NCBI GenBank assembly: GCA_019912845.1
Contig: JAIOHU010000079.1
Coordinates: 1-44,658 of the forward strand
Source: a bacterium
GTDB lineage: Bacteria > Electryoneota > Electryoneia > Electryoneales > Electryoneaceae
Direction: 5' to 3'
Length of the DNA: 44,658 nt
Shown here: piece after piece, positions 8,218-17,965 of the stretch
Numbering within the stretch: position 1 is the stretch's first letter
Layout: each line of letters begins with the position of its first letter
Notes under the pieces: generated by a model
What the model saw: the letters and a program-made list of their open reading frames with translations, nothing else
What the model was told of the DNA's origin: nothing
Databases searched by the model: none
Position numbers and translations under genes: made by a program

Positions 8218-10989
8218 ATGATGGTAAGAAACTTACGACATATTGGCTATCTGGGTCTGGTTCAAGTGACCTTGGGCTTGATTTTACTTGTTTCTCCTGC
8301 ATTTTCACAGGTCGAGGAAACCGGCTCACTCCGTGAATTCCTGCTCGGTGTCGAACCAAATGCTGCCTATGACAACTGGCTCTCTCATACTGTGGAAGGG
8401 CTCGCACGCGACGGCGGTTATAATGACCACATGCCTGAAGAACTAGACCCTCAGTTGGATGGCTTTGGCATGATCGAGCTTATCGAAGACGAGGATGTGG
8501 ACTCCGCACGTGCTGCCTGGGCTGCAATGTTCACCTCACTCTGGAATGGTGAGTTTGAGACACTTGAAGAGCAGATCGCACATGCTGAGATCGATTATGA
8601 GGCGGTGATCTTCAACGATGAAGAGACGGGTAGAACATTTTACATGCTCCGTGAACTATTGGATATGCAGTATGTTGATCCGGGAAATGATCCGGGTGAG
8701 GAGGATGATGTTGTAGGGAGCTTTCATCACGGTTGGGGTCTGTTTATCTACAGTCCAGAATCGGAACGTCCCGGAGTGATGACTCAAGTGGTACATCCGA
8801 ACGATGACTACATTTCAATGCCCATTACGGTTGATTTATTCCTGCGCGCTGATTTGCAGGCGTTAACGATTCATGGTTGTGGGCGAGAGGTTGAATGGTC
8901 AGGAAATTATAACAATGATCGTTCCATAAGTGATCCCTCCCGCAACCCTGAACTTCCTTTACAATATTATACCCAGTTTTTTCTGGATACCACTCGAGCC
9001 GCGGGGATTCATGAACTGGTTATCCAGTTTCACAGTTACGACAGCGAATCTCACCAGAATCAATCCTCGGTTCAATTGTCCGCTGGCACAGAGGATATTG
9101 TTCCAAATCGTCCATTACGCGACCTATCAAACTCCTACCTGGATATCATCAACTTCACCCCGGAAATCGCTGTGAATGCGAACCAGGTATTTCCAAACCA
9201 TAGATTGGTGTATGTTGATGAGTTTTATGCGGTTCACCGCGCACGTAACTTTGACCATCAGGCAAGTGGCAGAGAAATTCCCGATGATGTTGACCTGCCT
9301 GGTTATGGGGGAAATGAACAGGAAGAGATTGTCACCGATGGGCATAATGATGATGCGAGCCTTGATGTCTGGGTTCATATCGAACTGGATGAACTACCAG
9401 AAGCCTTTGAAGATGCCAACATGACCGAATTGGAGGTCTATTCCGGCACGGTACCCCCTACTCTTGAGAATTGGGCGGGTATCACAAGCTATTACAGTGC
9501 GCTGGTGGATGCATTTGTTGCTTATTTTGAAGACTTCTTCGAGAATCCAGATGTAACTGCACCAACGGTTCCTCCCGGAGTTCATCTCGATTACACTTCC
9601 GACACTTTTTTCGATGTGGACTGGAGTCCTTCGAACGATCCGAATTTTGGTGCGTACGAAGTTTATTACGATTCAATCGAAGTATCCCTTGATTCTCCAG
9701 TCTGGAGTATTGAAGATGATGATGATCTTGTTGGGCAGAATAACAGCGATACAAAATTAGAAGGATTGATCACGAACACAGAATATTTCATCGCTGTTCG
9801 TGCGATTGATCTGTTTGGAAATGTAAGTCCATTGAGTGATCCACCTGTCAGCGGAATTGCATTGGATGAAACCTTCCCTGAGGTCTACAATTTAGATCAA
9901 ATCCCCGATTTCCCGGCAGGTGCGTGGCCACCATTGGCGGGAGTCACTGTACGATCCATTGAACCATTAACGTTGGTGCATCTTGAGAGTCGTTTTGGTG
10001 GCGAAGTTCAAAACGAGATGGTCATGGAAACTAGATTTGGTTTCAGAGAGGATCGTCCCCTCTCCTATGAAGCATTGTTCCCCGAGCCGATTGAGGGTGT
10101 CACGCCAGGTACAGTGGTTGAATATCGGGTACGTGTAGAGGAAGAATCATTTAATGAGCATATCGTATTTGCCCCGGAAGAGGGCTGGAGTTCATTTACT
10201 GTTCTAGAAGGAAATGATCTTTTCTTCGCAGGGCTTGAGATGGATAACGGTGGATTTGTAACTCCTGGAGCACCATTTGACCCAATCTGGGAGTGGGGAG
10301 CTGTGGAATACGGTCCGGGTGCAGGTTTCGATGGTGAAAATGCCTGGAGTGCTCATCATTATGAGCCAGGAACTGAAGATATGCTTATTCTAGGTGAGAA
10401 CTTTCCGCTTATTGGAATGGAATCTGCCTACCTGACGATTAAGCACTGGTATAATACCCCACTTAGTACAGATGAACCGGAGCTGGCAATTGCCGGAGGA
10501 ACCGTATTAATTTCTGAGGATGGTGGTGAAGATTGGGAGGAACTTTTCCCCCTGAGTGACTATCCCTGTGAATTTATCGGTGATGGACGTTATTGTTTCG
10601 GTGGTGTCTCAAACGGTTGGGAAGATGCCCATTTCCAGCTCAGTGACTACGTTGATGAAGAAGAAATCCGGATTGCCTTCCATTTCTCGAGCGAAACGAA
10701 CAGTCTGGATGAATCAGGCTGGTACATTGACAATATACGTATAACTCCAGAACCACCTGAGCTTATTGCGGTGCAGAATCTTCAGCTATCCTCATCCAAC
10801 GACACTTCAATCAGGCTGACTTGGCAAGCCAATCATGCTGATGTATATCGAATTTATAGGGGAACCAATGCGTACGACCGAATGACATTTATCGGTGAAA
10901 CGACAATTCCATTTTTTGTTGATCCGGGGATACTGAACAATAATACTTCCAATCAGTTTTATTATCGAGTGGGAGCAGTACTTCGATGA
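8218..10989 (+). CDS. Secreted multidomain protein: hydrolase-like N-terminal domain, FN3 domains and MAM-like domain
   Basis: 923 residues, with a second ATG directly after the first. The signal peptide ends near SPAFSQ. Residues about 30-420 form a domain I do not recognise. It carries ordered His/Asp motifs: VHPNDDY (H193), HGCGREVEW (H219), a SISDPSRN segment and QFHSYDSESH (H272). This spacing recalls zinc amidohydrolases and peptidases, for example the N-formylglutamate amidohydrolase group, but the link is only suggestive. Fibronectin type III modules follow (about 450-550 and 855-923), with a jelly-roll, MAM/immune-inhibitor-A-like region between (about 690-850; DESGWYIDNIRI). Unlike its neighbours it lacks the PNPFN tail. 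Its stop overlaps the tsaB start (ATGA), so the two are translationally coupled. The region upstream carries the palindromes at 7994-8069. Confidence 0.7.
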   Translation: MMVRNLRHIGYLGLVQVTLGLILLVSPAFSQVEETGSLREFLLGVEPNAAYDNWLSHTVEGLARDGGYNDHMPEELDPQLDGFGMIELIEDEDVDSARAAWAAMFTSLWNGEFETLEEQIAHAEIDYEAVIFNDEETGRTFYMLRELLDMQYVDPGNDPGEEDDVVGSFHHGWGLFIYSPESERPGVMTQVVHPNDDYISMPITVDLFLRADLQALTIHGCGREVEWSGNYNNDRSISDPSRNPELPLQYYTQFFLDTTRAAGIHELVIQFHSYDSESHQNQSSVQLSAGTEDIVPNRPLRDLSNSYLDIINFTPEIAVNANQVFPNHRLVYVDEFYAVHRARNFDHQASGREIPDDVDLPGYGGNEQEEIVTDGHNDDASLDVWVHIELDELPEAFEDANMTELEVYSGTVPPTLENWAGITSYYSALVDAFVAYFEDFFENPDVTAPTVPPGVHLDYTSDTFFDVDWSPSNDPNFGAYEVYYDSIEVSLDSPVWSIEDDDDLVGQNNSDTKLEGLITNTEYFIAVRAIDLFGNVSPLSDPPVSGIALDETFPEVYNLDQIPDFPAGAWPPLAGVTVRSIEPLTLVHLESRFGGEVQNEMVMETRFGFREDRPLSYEALFPEPIEGVTPGTVVEYRVRVEEESFNEHIVFAPEEGWSSFTVLEGNDLFFAGLEMDNGGFVTPGAPFDPIWEWGAVEYGPGAGFDGENAWSAHHYEPGTEDMLILGENFPLIGMESAYLTIKHWYNTPLSTDEPELAIAGGTVLISEDGGEDWEELFPLSDYPCEFIGDGRYCFGGVSNGWEDAHFQLSDYVDEEEIRIAFHFSSETNSLDESGWYIDNIRITPEPPELIAVQNLQLSSSNDTSIRLTWQANHADVYRIYRGTNAYDRMTFIGETTIPFFVDPGILNNNTSNQFYYRVGAVLR

Positions 10990-11696
10990 GCAGCTCTGAA
11001 TCGGCAACACCTCATTCCTCCGAACTCCCTAAAATCCTGGCAATTGACACTTCTACTACCATCTTACGTTGGACAGGTGTGCTCGATGGAGTACCTCATA
11101 ATCCTGTCACATTTGATGCTTCCCTTAAACATTATGAACTACTGGCATCCGGGATAAAAGACTGGCTCTTACAAAATAGGTGGGATTCTGTTGATGCTGT
11201 TGCCATTGTTCACGGGCCCGGAGGATATACTGGTCTGAGAGTTGGAGTGGCATTCACCGTTTCATTTGCCGCTGCGAGAGGTATTCCAGTAATTCCGATT
11301 CGTACATTTGATCTGTTCGCTGCTCGAGCTGAAAAGGGGAGTTGTGTCCTGGGACTGCTTCCTCTGCGAAGAGGTGTATGTCGAGCACAATTGATGAGAG
11401 GTGGTGTTCCAGTCGAATATCTTGGTGAAGAATTTGAAATAGATCTCAGTACAATTAAAGTTGCAACTAAAGAACCTTTGATTCTTCTCGGGGATGGGTA
11501 CCTTCGAAACAAAGATAAGTTCGACTCAACCCTTGCAGACCAGATAATTCACTCACCTCAATTAAAATCAAATGAAACAGCACTTGCACAACTTGCCTCT
11601 TACGCCTATTCTCAACATAATTATAAAAATGCACTTGAAGTCGATGTTCATTATGGTGGAGAATTCAAACCCACCCCTAAAAAACGTTCACAGTAA
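10986..11696 (+). CDS. tsaB: tRNA threonylcarbamoyladenosine biosynthesis protein TsaB
   Basis: 236 residues of the ASKHA/YeaZ fold. LAIDTST opens the domain and VHGPGGYTGLRVGV is the diagnostic TsaB motif, with AAARGIPVIPI after it. TsaB partners TsaD and TsaE in placing threonylcarbamoyl on A37 of ANN-reading tRNAs; it is catalytically inactive and acts as a dimerising partner. About 15 residues precede the usual start. The ATG at 10986 overlaps the TGA of the upstream secreted protein, an unexpected partner for a tRNA-modification gene. The next gene, cdaA, follows after 25 bases. Confidence 0.93.
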   Translation: MSSSESATPHSSELPKILAIDTSTTILRWTGVLDGVPHNPVTFDASLKHYELLASGIKDWLLQNRWDSVDAVAIVHGPGGYTGLRVGVAFTVSFAAARGIPVIPIRTFDLFAARAEKGSCVLGLLPLRRGVCRAQLMRGGVPVEYLGEEFEIDLSTIKVATKEPLILLGDGYLRNKDKFDSTLADQIIHSPQLKSNETALAQLASYAYSQHNYKNALEVDVHYGGEFKPTPKKRSQ

Positions 11697-11721
11697 TAGT
11701 TAATGGGACATTACCCCATCC

Positions 11722-12504
11722 ATGGAACTGTTTAAGATTGGATTCATTTCATTTACCTTGGTGGATCTTTTTGATATTCTGCTTGTGACTTATGTGTTTT
11801 ACAAGCTATCGAATATCATGCGTGGAACCCGTGCTTCACAGATGTTCGCCGGGTTGATATTGATTTTTGTGCTAAGTTTTTTCGTCAACCTCGTTGGTCT
11901 CAAGGGTATGAGTTGGATCATCGACTCTATTGCTCAAGTCTGGGTAATCGCCTTTGTAATCCTATTCCAGCCTGAACTCAGACGTTTGCTGATTCAGTTA
12001 GGACAGGGACGACTAATCCGACGATTCTTCAAGATGCGTAGTTCCAAAATATTCGAAGAGATCGGACGCGCTGTTGTTGATCTTTCGCAACGTCGCTATG
12101 GTGCAATTATTGTGATCCAACGTGATATGGGGCTCAAATCGATTGTTGAAAGTGGAATTAAAATTCAGGCGGAAGCGACAGCGGATTTAATCGTCTCAAT
12201 CTTTTTCCCTAGAACTCCACTGCATGATGGTGCGATTATAATCAATGGGAACATCATTGACGCTGCACGGTGCATTTTACCACTAACACAGAACCCGAAT
12301 ATAGACCCCGGATTGGGAACTCGTCACCGAGCAGCAATTGGCGTAACTGAAGAATCTGATGCGGCTGTTGTGGTTGTGAGCGAAGAGACTGGGCAAATCT
12401 CGCTGGCATATCGAGGCGAGTTTATCGAACGTGGGATGCAGGAAGATGAACTTCTTGTTCAACTGAGACAAATTTTTGAACGAGTACGGTCTGCAGAGGA
12501 ATAG
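11722..12504 (+). CDS. cdaA: Diadenylate cyclase, CdaA type (c-di-AMP synthase)
   Basis: 260 residues, the usual CdaA length. Three hydrophobic N-terminal helices (about residues 10-80) are followed by a DisA_N cyclase domain. The active-site motifs are intact: DGA at residues 169-171 (PLHDGAIIINGN) and RHR at 201-203 (GTRHRAAIGV). It joins two ATP molecules into c-di-AMP at the membrane. In Firmicutes cdaA sits with cdaR and glmM; neither is here. Instead it lies between tsaB and an alkaline-phosphatase-superfamily gene in a run that later includes ddl. It ends in TAG. No strong Shine-Dalgarno sequence precedes the start. Confidence 0.94.
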   Translation: MELFKIGFISFTLVDLFDILLVTYVFYKLSNIMRGTRASQMFAGLILIFVLSFFVNLVGLKGMSWIIDSIAQVWVIAFVILFQPELRRLLIQLGQGRLIRRFFKMRSSKIFEEIGRAVVDLSQRRYGAIIVIQRDMGLKSIVESGIKIQAEATADLIVSIFFPRTPLHDGAIIINGNIIDAARCILPLTQNPNIDPGLGTRHRAAIGVTEESDAAVVVVSEETGQISLAYRGEFIERGMQEDELLVQLRQIFERVRSAEE

Positions 12505-12557
12505 ACTCATATCGCCCACATTTTATCACAAAAATATACTCTACAGGTTTTACATAT

Positions 12558-14249
12558 ATGAGTTCATCAGCAAATAAGAAGCCGCGGGTTTTGTTTGTTG
12601 GAATTGACGCTGCCGATCCCGACTATATTCAGAAACGTATTGAAGCTGGCGGTTTACCCAACCTGGCAAAATTTCAGAATGAGGGTGGATGGGCACGGAT
12701 GCGTTCCACCTTCCCAGTGCTCTCAAGCGCAGCATGGTCGACCATTGCCACAGGTTTACCCCCTGAAAAACATGGAATCTTCGAATTTTTCAAACGCGAT
12801 GAAAAGAGTTGGCGTGATCTTCCCATTCATGGTGGGATGAAAAAGGGGAAGGATTTTTGGGAGTTCGCTTCAGATGCGGGTTTATCAAGTGTTGTGATCA
12901 ATATGCCTATCACCTACCCCCCACATTCAGTCAAAAACTGTGTAATTGTCAGCGGAATGGATACCCCGGGTGAGGCTTCTCAATTTGTTTATCCTGCCTC
13001 GGAAAAAGATGAGCTATTTGAGAATATTCCCGACTATAGAATAGAACTTACAGCAGCTCAGTTTGAAACAGCGGACAAGTTTCTGGATGAAGTTTCGGAA
13101 ACAATGAAGAAACGTCTGCAAGCTGCATTTTATCTCTTTGATAAGCACAAACCAGATTTAGCGGTGGTGATTTTTACAGCATTAGACCGTGTACTGCACG
13201 CACTCTGGAAATACCTCGATCCACACCATCGTGCAAGTGAACGACCTGAAGCTGTCTATTGGCGAAATCGTGTTGATCATTTATATGACCAGGTGGACGC
13301 GCATCTTGGTGAACTTCTGAATTGGGCTGGTGAAAATACGACAACACTTGTTTGCAGCGATCATGGCGGTGCATCGGTCCACGGCATTTTCTATCTGAAT
13401 CGCTGGCTGACTCAGGAAGGTTATTTATCGGTAAAAGGTGGCGGTGGTTCCCATCTGAGAACTTTGAGTTCAATGCAAAAATGGGCGAAACGTACCATAC
13501 CTCGTCCCATCAAAAATTTCGCGAACAAAATTATGCCGGATATGTATACGGATGTTGAAACCCGAAAAGGGTTATCTCAGCTTGATCCTGAAAAAACAAA
13601 AGCGTACGCTTGGAGAAAATCCAATGTCATCCGCCTGAATTTGAAGGGACGTGAACCAGGCGCATCACTAGATTATGGTGACGAGTACGAGTCTCTGACC
13701 AACGAGATCAAAGAGAAGCTTGAAAATATTGTTGATCCGAGGTATGGCAGAAAACCAGTACGTAAAGTCTGGCTGAAAAGTGAAGCCTATCCAGAAGCAG
13801 AACCTTACGATGACGCCCCCGATCTGGTCATCGAATGGGCAGATCACCTCTACAGTACGGATACATCGCTAAATAATTTGGCAGGTGAGCTATTCTCTAC
13901 CGAAGAATTACCACCAAATCGTTCCTGGCGGGATGAAATCAACGGTGATCACGCTCTGTTCGGCATTTTTGGTGTGCTGGGTAATAACGTTTCACCGGAG
14001 CTCTCATTAGGTGAGGTCGATATTAAGATCGTTGCACCAGCAGTCTTACAAGCGGCTGGGATTGCCATTCCTTCGGTCATGAATAGCCATCCTCCGGTAG
14101 ATTTGTTGGTACAAAATCCAGATTCGAAATCCATAGCATCAGATGATCCACAGGAGTCAGCGTCCTCTAGCGTGGATAACGATGATGTTTACACAAAGGA
14201 AGAGCAAGAGATTATAGAGAAACGGTTACGTGATCTTGGATATATGTAG
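12558..14249 (+). CDS. Alkaline phosphatase superfamily protein (type I phosphodiesterase/nucleotide pyrophosphatase)
   Basis: 563 residues without a signal peptide. Metal-site motifs of the superfamily are visible: FVGIDAADPDYI near the start, a nucleophile loop FPVLSSAAWSTIATGLPPEKHG in which Ser takes the usual Thr/Ser place, VVIFTALDRVLHALW, and CSDHGG around residue 270. A late NGDHALFGIFG motif supplies another His. Members hydrolyse or transfer phosphodiesters; the substrate cannot be told. The product appears cytoplasmic. The C-terminal 40 residues are acidic and end with a helix, KEEQEIIEKRLRDLGYM, often seen in this group. It is 54 bases upstream of a YfhO-type membrane protein, and the pair may work together on cell-surface glycans. 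Confidence 0.85.
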   Translation: MSSSANKKPRVLFVGIDAADPDYIQKRIEAGGLPNLAKFQNEGGWARMRSTFPVLSSAAWSTIATGLPPEKHGIFEFFKRDEKSWRDLPIHGGMKKGKDFWEFASDAGLSSVVINMPITYPPHSVKNCVIVSGMDTPGEASQFVYPASEKDELFENIPDYRIELTAAQFETADKFLDEVSETMKKRLQAAFYLFDKHKPDLAVVIFTALDRVLHALWKYLDPHHRASERPEAVYWRNRVDHLYDQVDAHLGELLNWAGENTTTLVCSDHGGASVHGIFYLNRWLTQEGYLSVKGGGGSHLRTLSSMQKWAKRTIPRPIKNFANKIMPDMYTDVETRKGLSQLDPEKTKAYAWRKSNVIRLNLKGREPGASLDYGDEYESLTNEIKEKLENIVDPRYGRKPVRKVWLKSEAYPEAEPYDDAPDLVIEWADHLYSTDTSLNNLAGELFSTEELPPNRSWRDEINGDHALFGIFGVLGNNVSPELSLGEVDIKIVAPAVLQAAGIAIPSVMNSHPPVDLLVQNPDSKSIASDDPQESASSSVDNDDVYTKEEQEIIEKRLRDLGYM

Positions 14250-14303
14250 GCATAGAAGAATATATATCTGACAATAAAAGCACAAAACGATAAAAGGTAG
14301 CAC

Positions 14304-16766
14304 ATGGCGAAGCAGAAAAAAGCGACTGGTAAAGAGAAGAAACCAACACCTGGCCAGACATTGGCTGAAACAAAAAATCAGTGGTGGTGGGTTACAGACA
14401 GCCGTTTTCTAGTCCCAGTGATCCTCTATCTTGTGATGCTCTATGTGTGGCGGGCAAACATTTTTGATGGAATGATTCTGAATGTCTCACCTGACAGAAT
14501 CACTGGCGTTTCGCTAAGAAGGATAACCGCTCAAGCCCTAGCTGATGGAATATTTCCCTTCTGGAATCCGTACTTCTTCGGCGGGATGGCGATGTTCGAA
14601 TCCTTCCAATCCAGTTGGCTTTTTTACCCATTAGTCTGGCTTGGTGAAGGATTTATTGCTGATCCGGCTAATCCAGGATTTTATAATGGTGGTCTTGCCT
14701 GGTTGCTCTTCTTTGGTTCCCCAGTTGATTTTCTCCTGATCCATTATCTTATTGGTGCTGTAGGTATGGCATTTCTCATGCGCCATTTTGGCGCCAATAC
14801 TTACGTTCAACTCTTCGTAGGTTTGCTTTTTTTACTAAGCCCTCAACTGGTGGTACTTGCTGATGTTGGTCATGGCTCCAAGCTCTATGCCATGTGTTGG
14901 TTGCCCTGGTTGTTATTAGCATTGGATCGAGCGTTTGATAAAATTACTCCATCTCGAATTGCTTTGCTCGGAGTTTTTTTTGCAATCACCATGTCAACCC
15001 AACACATTCAAGTCGCTTATTACGGCTATATGATGGCAGGCACATGGTGGCTGGCACGTCAGTTCCACAACTTGAAACTGAAGCAATTATCTCGTTCTCT
15101 AAAAGAACTGGGAGTATTTGCCGTCGGTGGAATTCTAGGACTGCTTGGTACTTCGGTGATTTATCTGAATACTCTGGCATTCGCGGGCGATTCGACGCGT
15201 GGCGGTGGCGGAGTTGGTTGGGATTATGCAACAAATTGGTCTTACCATCCTCTCGAATCAATCAGCATGTTTATACCAGACTTTTTCGGTTTTGGAGGGC
15301 GGACCTATTGGGGATACTTGCCTTTCACGGATATGCCCCTTTATTGGGGTATCCCTGCAGTCGTTCTTGCAATCGTAGGTCTCTTTTTCGTTAATAATTG
15401 GAAAGTACGTGGATTATTTGCCATTGGTATATTGGCTTGGATAACCAGCTTTGGAAAGTTCTTTCCGATCCTGTATAAGCTATTCTATGATGTACTTCCC
15501 TATTTTAACAAGTTCAGAGTACCCATGATGATTCACATTCTCGTGCTCATGAGTGCGCTGATTATTGCTGGATTTGGACTGCAGAGGATATTTCAGGTAT
15601 TTCAGGAGAATGAGAATTCGCGAAAGCTCTGGGCTAAATTTTTCAGTTGGGCTACAATCACTTCCCTTGTTTTGCTGATAATTGTTTATCTCACAGAAAA
15701 GGGTCTGGCAAGTGGGATCGCGTCTTGGGTAGTGGCGATGAAACCAGGGGCTCAACAAGCTGCCCCACAATTCGGCGAGGTCGCTGCAGGAAGTATTACC
15801 AGATCACTACTCTTCGCGTTTATTACACTTGCAACAATTACAATAGCATTTTACGCCAGATTCCCTGCCATCGTTTTGGGCAGTGTGATTGCATTGCTTG
15901 TACTATTTGATCTTGAGCCATTCACCGGTCGCCTGTTGCACCCCCAACCAGAAATGAATTTAAATGTGTATTTCCAGGAAGATGATCTGGTCAAAAAGCT
16001 CAAATCTGAAAATTCTGTCTCACGTCTGCTGCCATTAGATGCTACTCGTCCGGTTGTTACCTGGGCTGCATTCGGAATTGAACTGCAAACTGGATTTTCC
16101 GGGTCGAAACCCGCGACATTTGGATACCTCGAAGAGAAAAACGCCATCACAAATCCGAATATTCTCTACACGATGCTGGTAAAGTACCTCTATTCTTCCA
16201 AACAGTTGGAAGGGATTCCGGTTATCGCCTCAGGTCGTATGGGCTATATACATCAGTTACCGAATAATTTGGAAAAAGCATATTTACGTGGCAACTGGAA
16301 AATCATTGAAGATAAATATGATGCCATTGACCACATTCTCTCTGACAAATTTAAACCAGCACAAGATTTAATTCTCGAAAGAAAACCGGACATCCCAAGG
16401 GCGAAGGAAGAACTGAAAGGGCAGGTTTTAGTCACAAAATACAACTTGAATGAGATAGACCTCAACATCGAAACCAGTGAAGCAGCGATGCTTGTGTATG
16501 CAGACAACTATACTTCCAGTGGTTGGAATGCAACTGTGAACGGGAAAAACGTTGACATCATCCGCGCGAATGGGATGTTCAAGTCTATTGCTATTCCACA
16601 GGGAAGTTCTGTTGTTCGTATGTGGTATAAGCCAGCATACTGGACATTATCGGTTTTACTCACAACATTCGCCTGGATCGTGATGATCGGATTGTTGATC
16701 TGGGGACTTCTAATTCATAAGAAGAAAAAGGGAAATGCTGACAAAACTTTGGAAGCAAACGTCTAA
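14304..16766 (+). CDS. YfhO family polytopic membrane protein
   Basis: 820 residues. A lysine-rich cytoplasmic start is followed by about 12-13 hydrophobic segments from residue 34 onward. Loop motifs include FPFWNPYFFGGMAMFESFQSS, typical of YfhO-like and GT-C-fold glycosyltransferases, and FGFGGRTYWGY. A soluble domain of about 230 residues comes before the last membrane helix. It includes VYADNYTSSGWNATVNGK, a signature of the YfhO C-terminal region. In Firmicutes, YfhO and its relatives use undecaprenyl-phosphate sugars to glycosylate surface polymers. By analogy this protein may move a sugar outside the membrane. A Shine-Dalgarno sequence (AAGG) precedes ATG 14304. Confidence 0.88.
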   Translation: MAKQKKATGKEKKPTPGQTLAETKNQWWWVTDSRFLVPVILYLVMLYVWRANIFDGMILNVSPDRITGVSLRRITAQALADGIFPFWNPYFFGGMAMFESFQSSWLFYPLVWLGEGFIADPANPGFYNGGLAWLLFFGSPVDFLLIHYLIGAVGMAFLMRHFGANTYVQLFVGLLFLLSPQLVVLADVGHGSKLYAMCWLPWLLLALDRAFDKITPSRIALLGVFFAITMSTQHIQVAYYGYMMAGTWWLARQFHNLKLKQLSRSLKELGVFAVGGILGLLGTSVIYLNTLAFAGDSTRGGGGVGWDYATNWSYHPLESISMFIPDFFGFGGRTYWGYLPFTDMPLYWGIPAVVLAIVGLFFVNNWKVRGLFAIGILAWITSFGKFFPILYKLFYDVLPYFNKFRVPMMIHILVLMSALIIAGFGLQRIFQVFQENENSRKLWAKFFSWATITSLVLLIIVYLTEKGLASGIASWVVAMKPGAQQAAPQFGEVAAGSITRSLLFAFITLATITIAFYARFPAIVLGSVIALLVLFDLEPFTGRLLHPQPEMNLNVYFQEDDLVKKLKSENSVSRLLPLDATRPVVTWAAFGIELQTGFSGSKPATFGYLEEKNAITNPNILYTMLVKYLYSSKQLEGIPVIASGRMGYIHQLPNNLEKAYLRGNWKIIEDKYDAIDHILSDKFKPAQDLILERKPDIPRAKEELKGQVLVTKYNLNEIDLNIETSEAAMLVYADNYTSSGWNATVNGKNVDIIRANGMFKSIAIPQGSSVVRMWYKPAYWTLSVLLTTFAWIVMIGLLIWGLLIHKKKKGNADKTLEANV

Positions 16767-16798
16767 GCATTCAATACCCAAGAACCAATGGCGTCAAT

Positions 16799-17965
16799 AT
16801 GAGTAGACCCTTCCATGCGGGAATTCCTGCACAGCTCCGACGTGCTGGTCTGTTCAAAGGCTTTCTCTTCCTGGGTGCAGTTTTACTCGCAGCCGGTCTT
16901 TTCTTGATCACTCACCGGATTGTTAATGAGATACGTGAGTCCTCACGTTCTCACCTCACCCTTACGGTCAGATACTACCGAAGCCTGTTGCTCAGTGATA
17001 ATCCAGAACTCGCTTACGAAGCGGTAAAGGGCATTGAATTTCCCATTGTACTCACCGATCAGGAGGGATTCCCTAAATTTTGGAACAATCTGGAAGTTGC
17101 TCCGGACGATACCAGTGCCAATGCTCGCAAGAAGGTTTTGAAAATTGTCAAGGAAATGGATCGCCTGGGAAATAAACCGGTTCCACTGGAAGTTGTGCCG
17201 GGTGTTATAGATTATTTCCATTATGGTGATCCAGATATTGTCTATTTACTTCGCTGGTACACAATCATCAGTGTCATTGTCGTAGCGATATATATTCTCC
17301 TCGGTTATGTCGGCTTTCGTACCATTCGTAAAGCGGAGGAAAGATCAGTCTGGATTGGGATGGCACGAGAAACCGCTCATCAACTGGGAACTCCAATCTC
17401 ATCGTTGATGGGCTGGCTGGAGTTCCTGGGTGATAAGGGTGGTGATGCAACGGTGAAGATGAACCAGGACTTGAAAAGGCTGGAACAGATTGCTGTTCGA
17501 TTTTCCAAAATTGGAGCAAAAGAAAAACTCAAGGTACGAAGTCTTAATAATACGATTAAAGATTCTGTATCTTATATGCGCAGTCGTGTGGGGAGTAGTG
17601 TTGAAATTGAGTTGAGTGAGCAGGTGGATGTTCAGATTCCCCTTCAGCCGGAGTTAATCGGTTGGGTACTGGAAAATCTCATTAGAAATGCAGCCCAGGC
17701 AATGGCTGGTGATGGGAAAATCAGTATAAATTGCGGTGAAGAAAAAAACACCGTCTTTGTGGATGTCAAGGATACTGGCCCGGGAATATCTACTCGCGAT
17801 TTTGAAACGATATTTCGACCTGGTTATACGACCAAGAAACGTGGTTGGGGGCTCGGTTTAAGCCTGGGAAGAAGGATATTACAGGAGACTCATAATGGAC
17901 GATTATTTGTCAAAGAGAGTCGCATTGGGGGCGGTACAACATTTCGATTGGTGCTGAAAAAGTGA
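16799..17965 (+). CDS. Membrane-bound sensor histidine kinase
   Basis: 388 residues. Two transmembrane helices (about 18-40 and 143-168) enclose a periplasmic sensor of about 100 residues. The HisKA box is ARETAHQLGTPISSL with the phospho-acceptor His at residue 194. The HATPase_c domain has N-box ENLIRNAAQAM, G1 box DTGPGI, F box ETIFRPGYTTKK and G2 box GWGLGLSLGRRI. All catalytic elements look intact, so it should autophosphorylate. No HAMP domain and no adjacent response regulator are visible, so the partner is encoded elsewhere. The stop overlaps the GTG start of nadB by the sequence GTGA, which couples their translation. Confidence 0.9.
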   Translation: MSRPFHAGIPAQLRRAGLFKGFLFLGAVLLAAGLFLITHRIVNEIRESSRSHLTLTVRYYRSLLLSDNPELAYEAVKGIEFPIVLTDQEGFPKFWNNLEVAPDDTSANARKKVLKIVKEMDRLGNKPVPLEVVPGVIDYFHYGDPDIVYLLRWYTIISVIVVAIYILLGYVGFRTIRKAEERSVWIGMARETAHQLGTPISSLMGWLEFLGDKGGDATVKMNQDLKRLEQIAVRFSKIGAKEKLKVRSLNNTIKDSVSYMRSRVGSSVEIELSEQVDVQIPLQPELIGWVLENLIRNAAQAMAGDGKISINCGEEKNTVFVDVKDTGPGISTRDFETIFRPGYTTKKRGWGLGLSLGRRILQETHNGRLFVKESRIGGGTTFRLVLKK

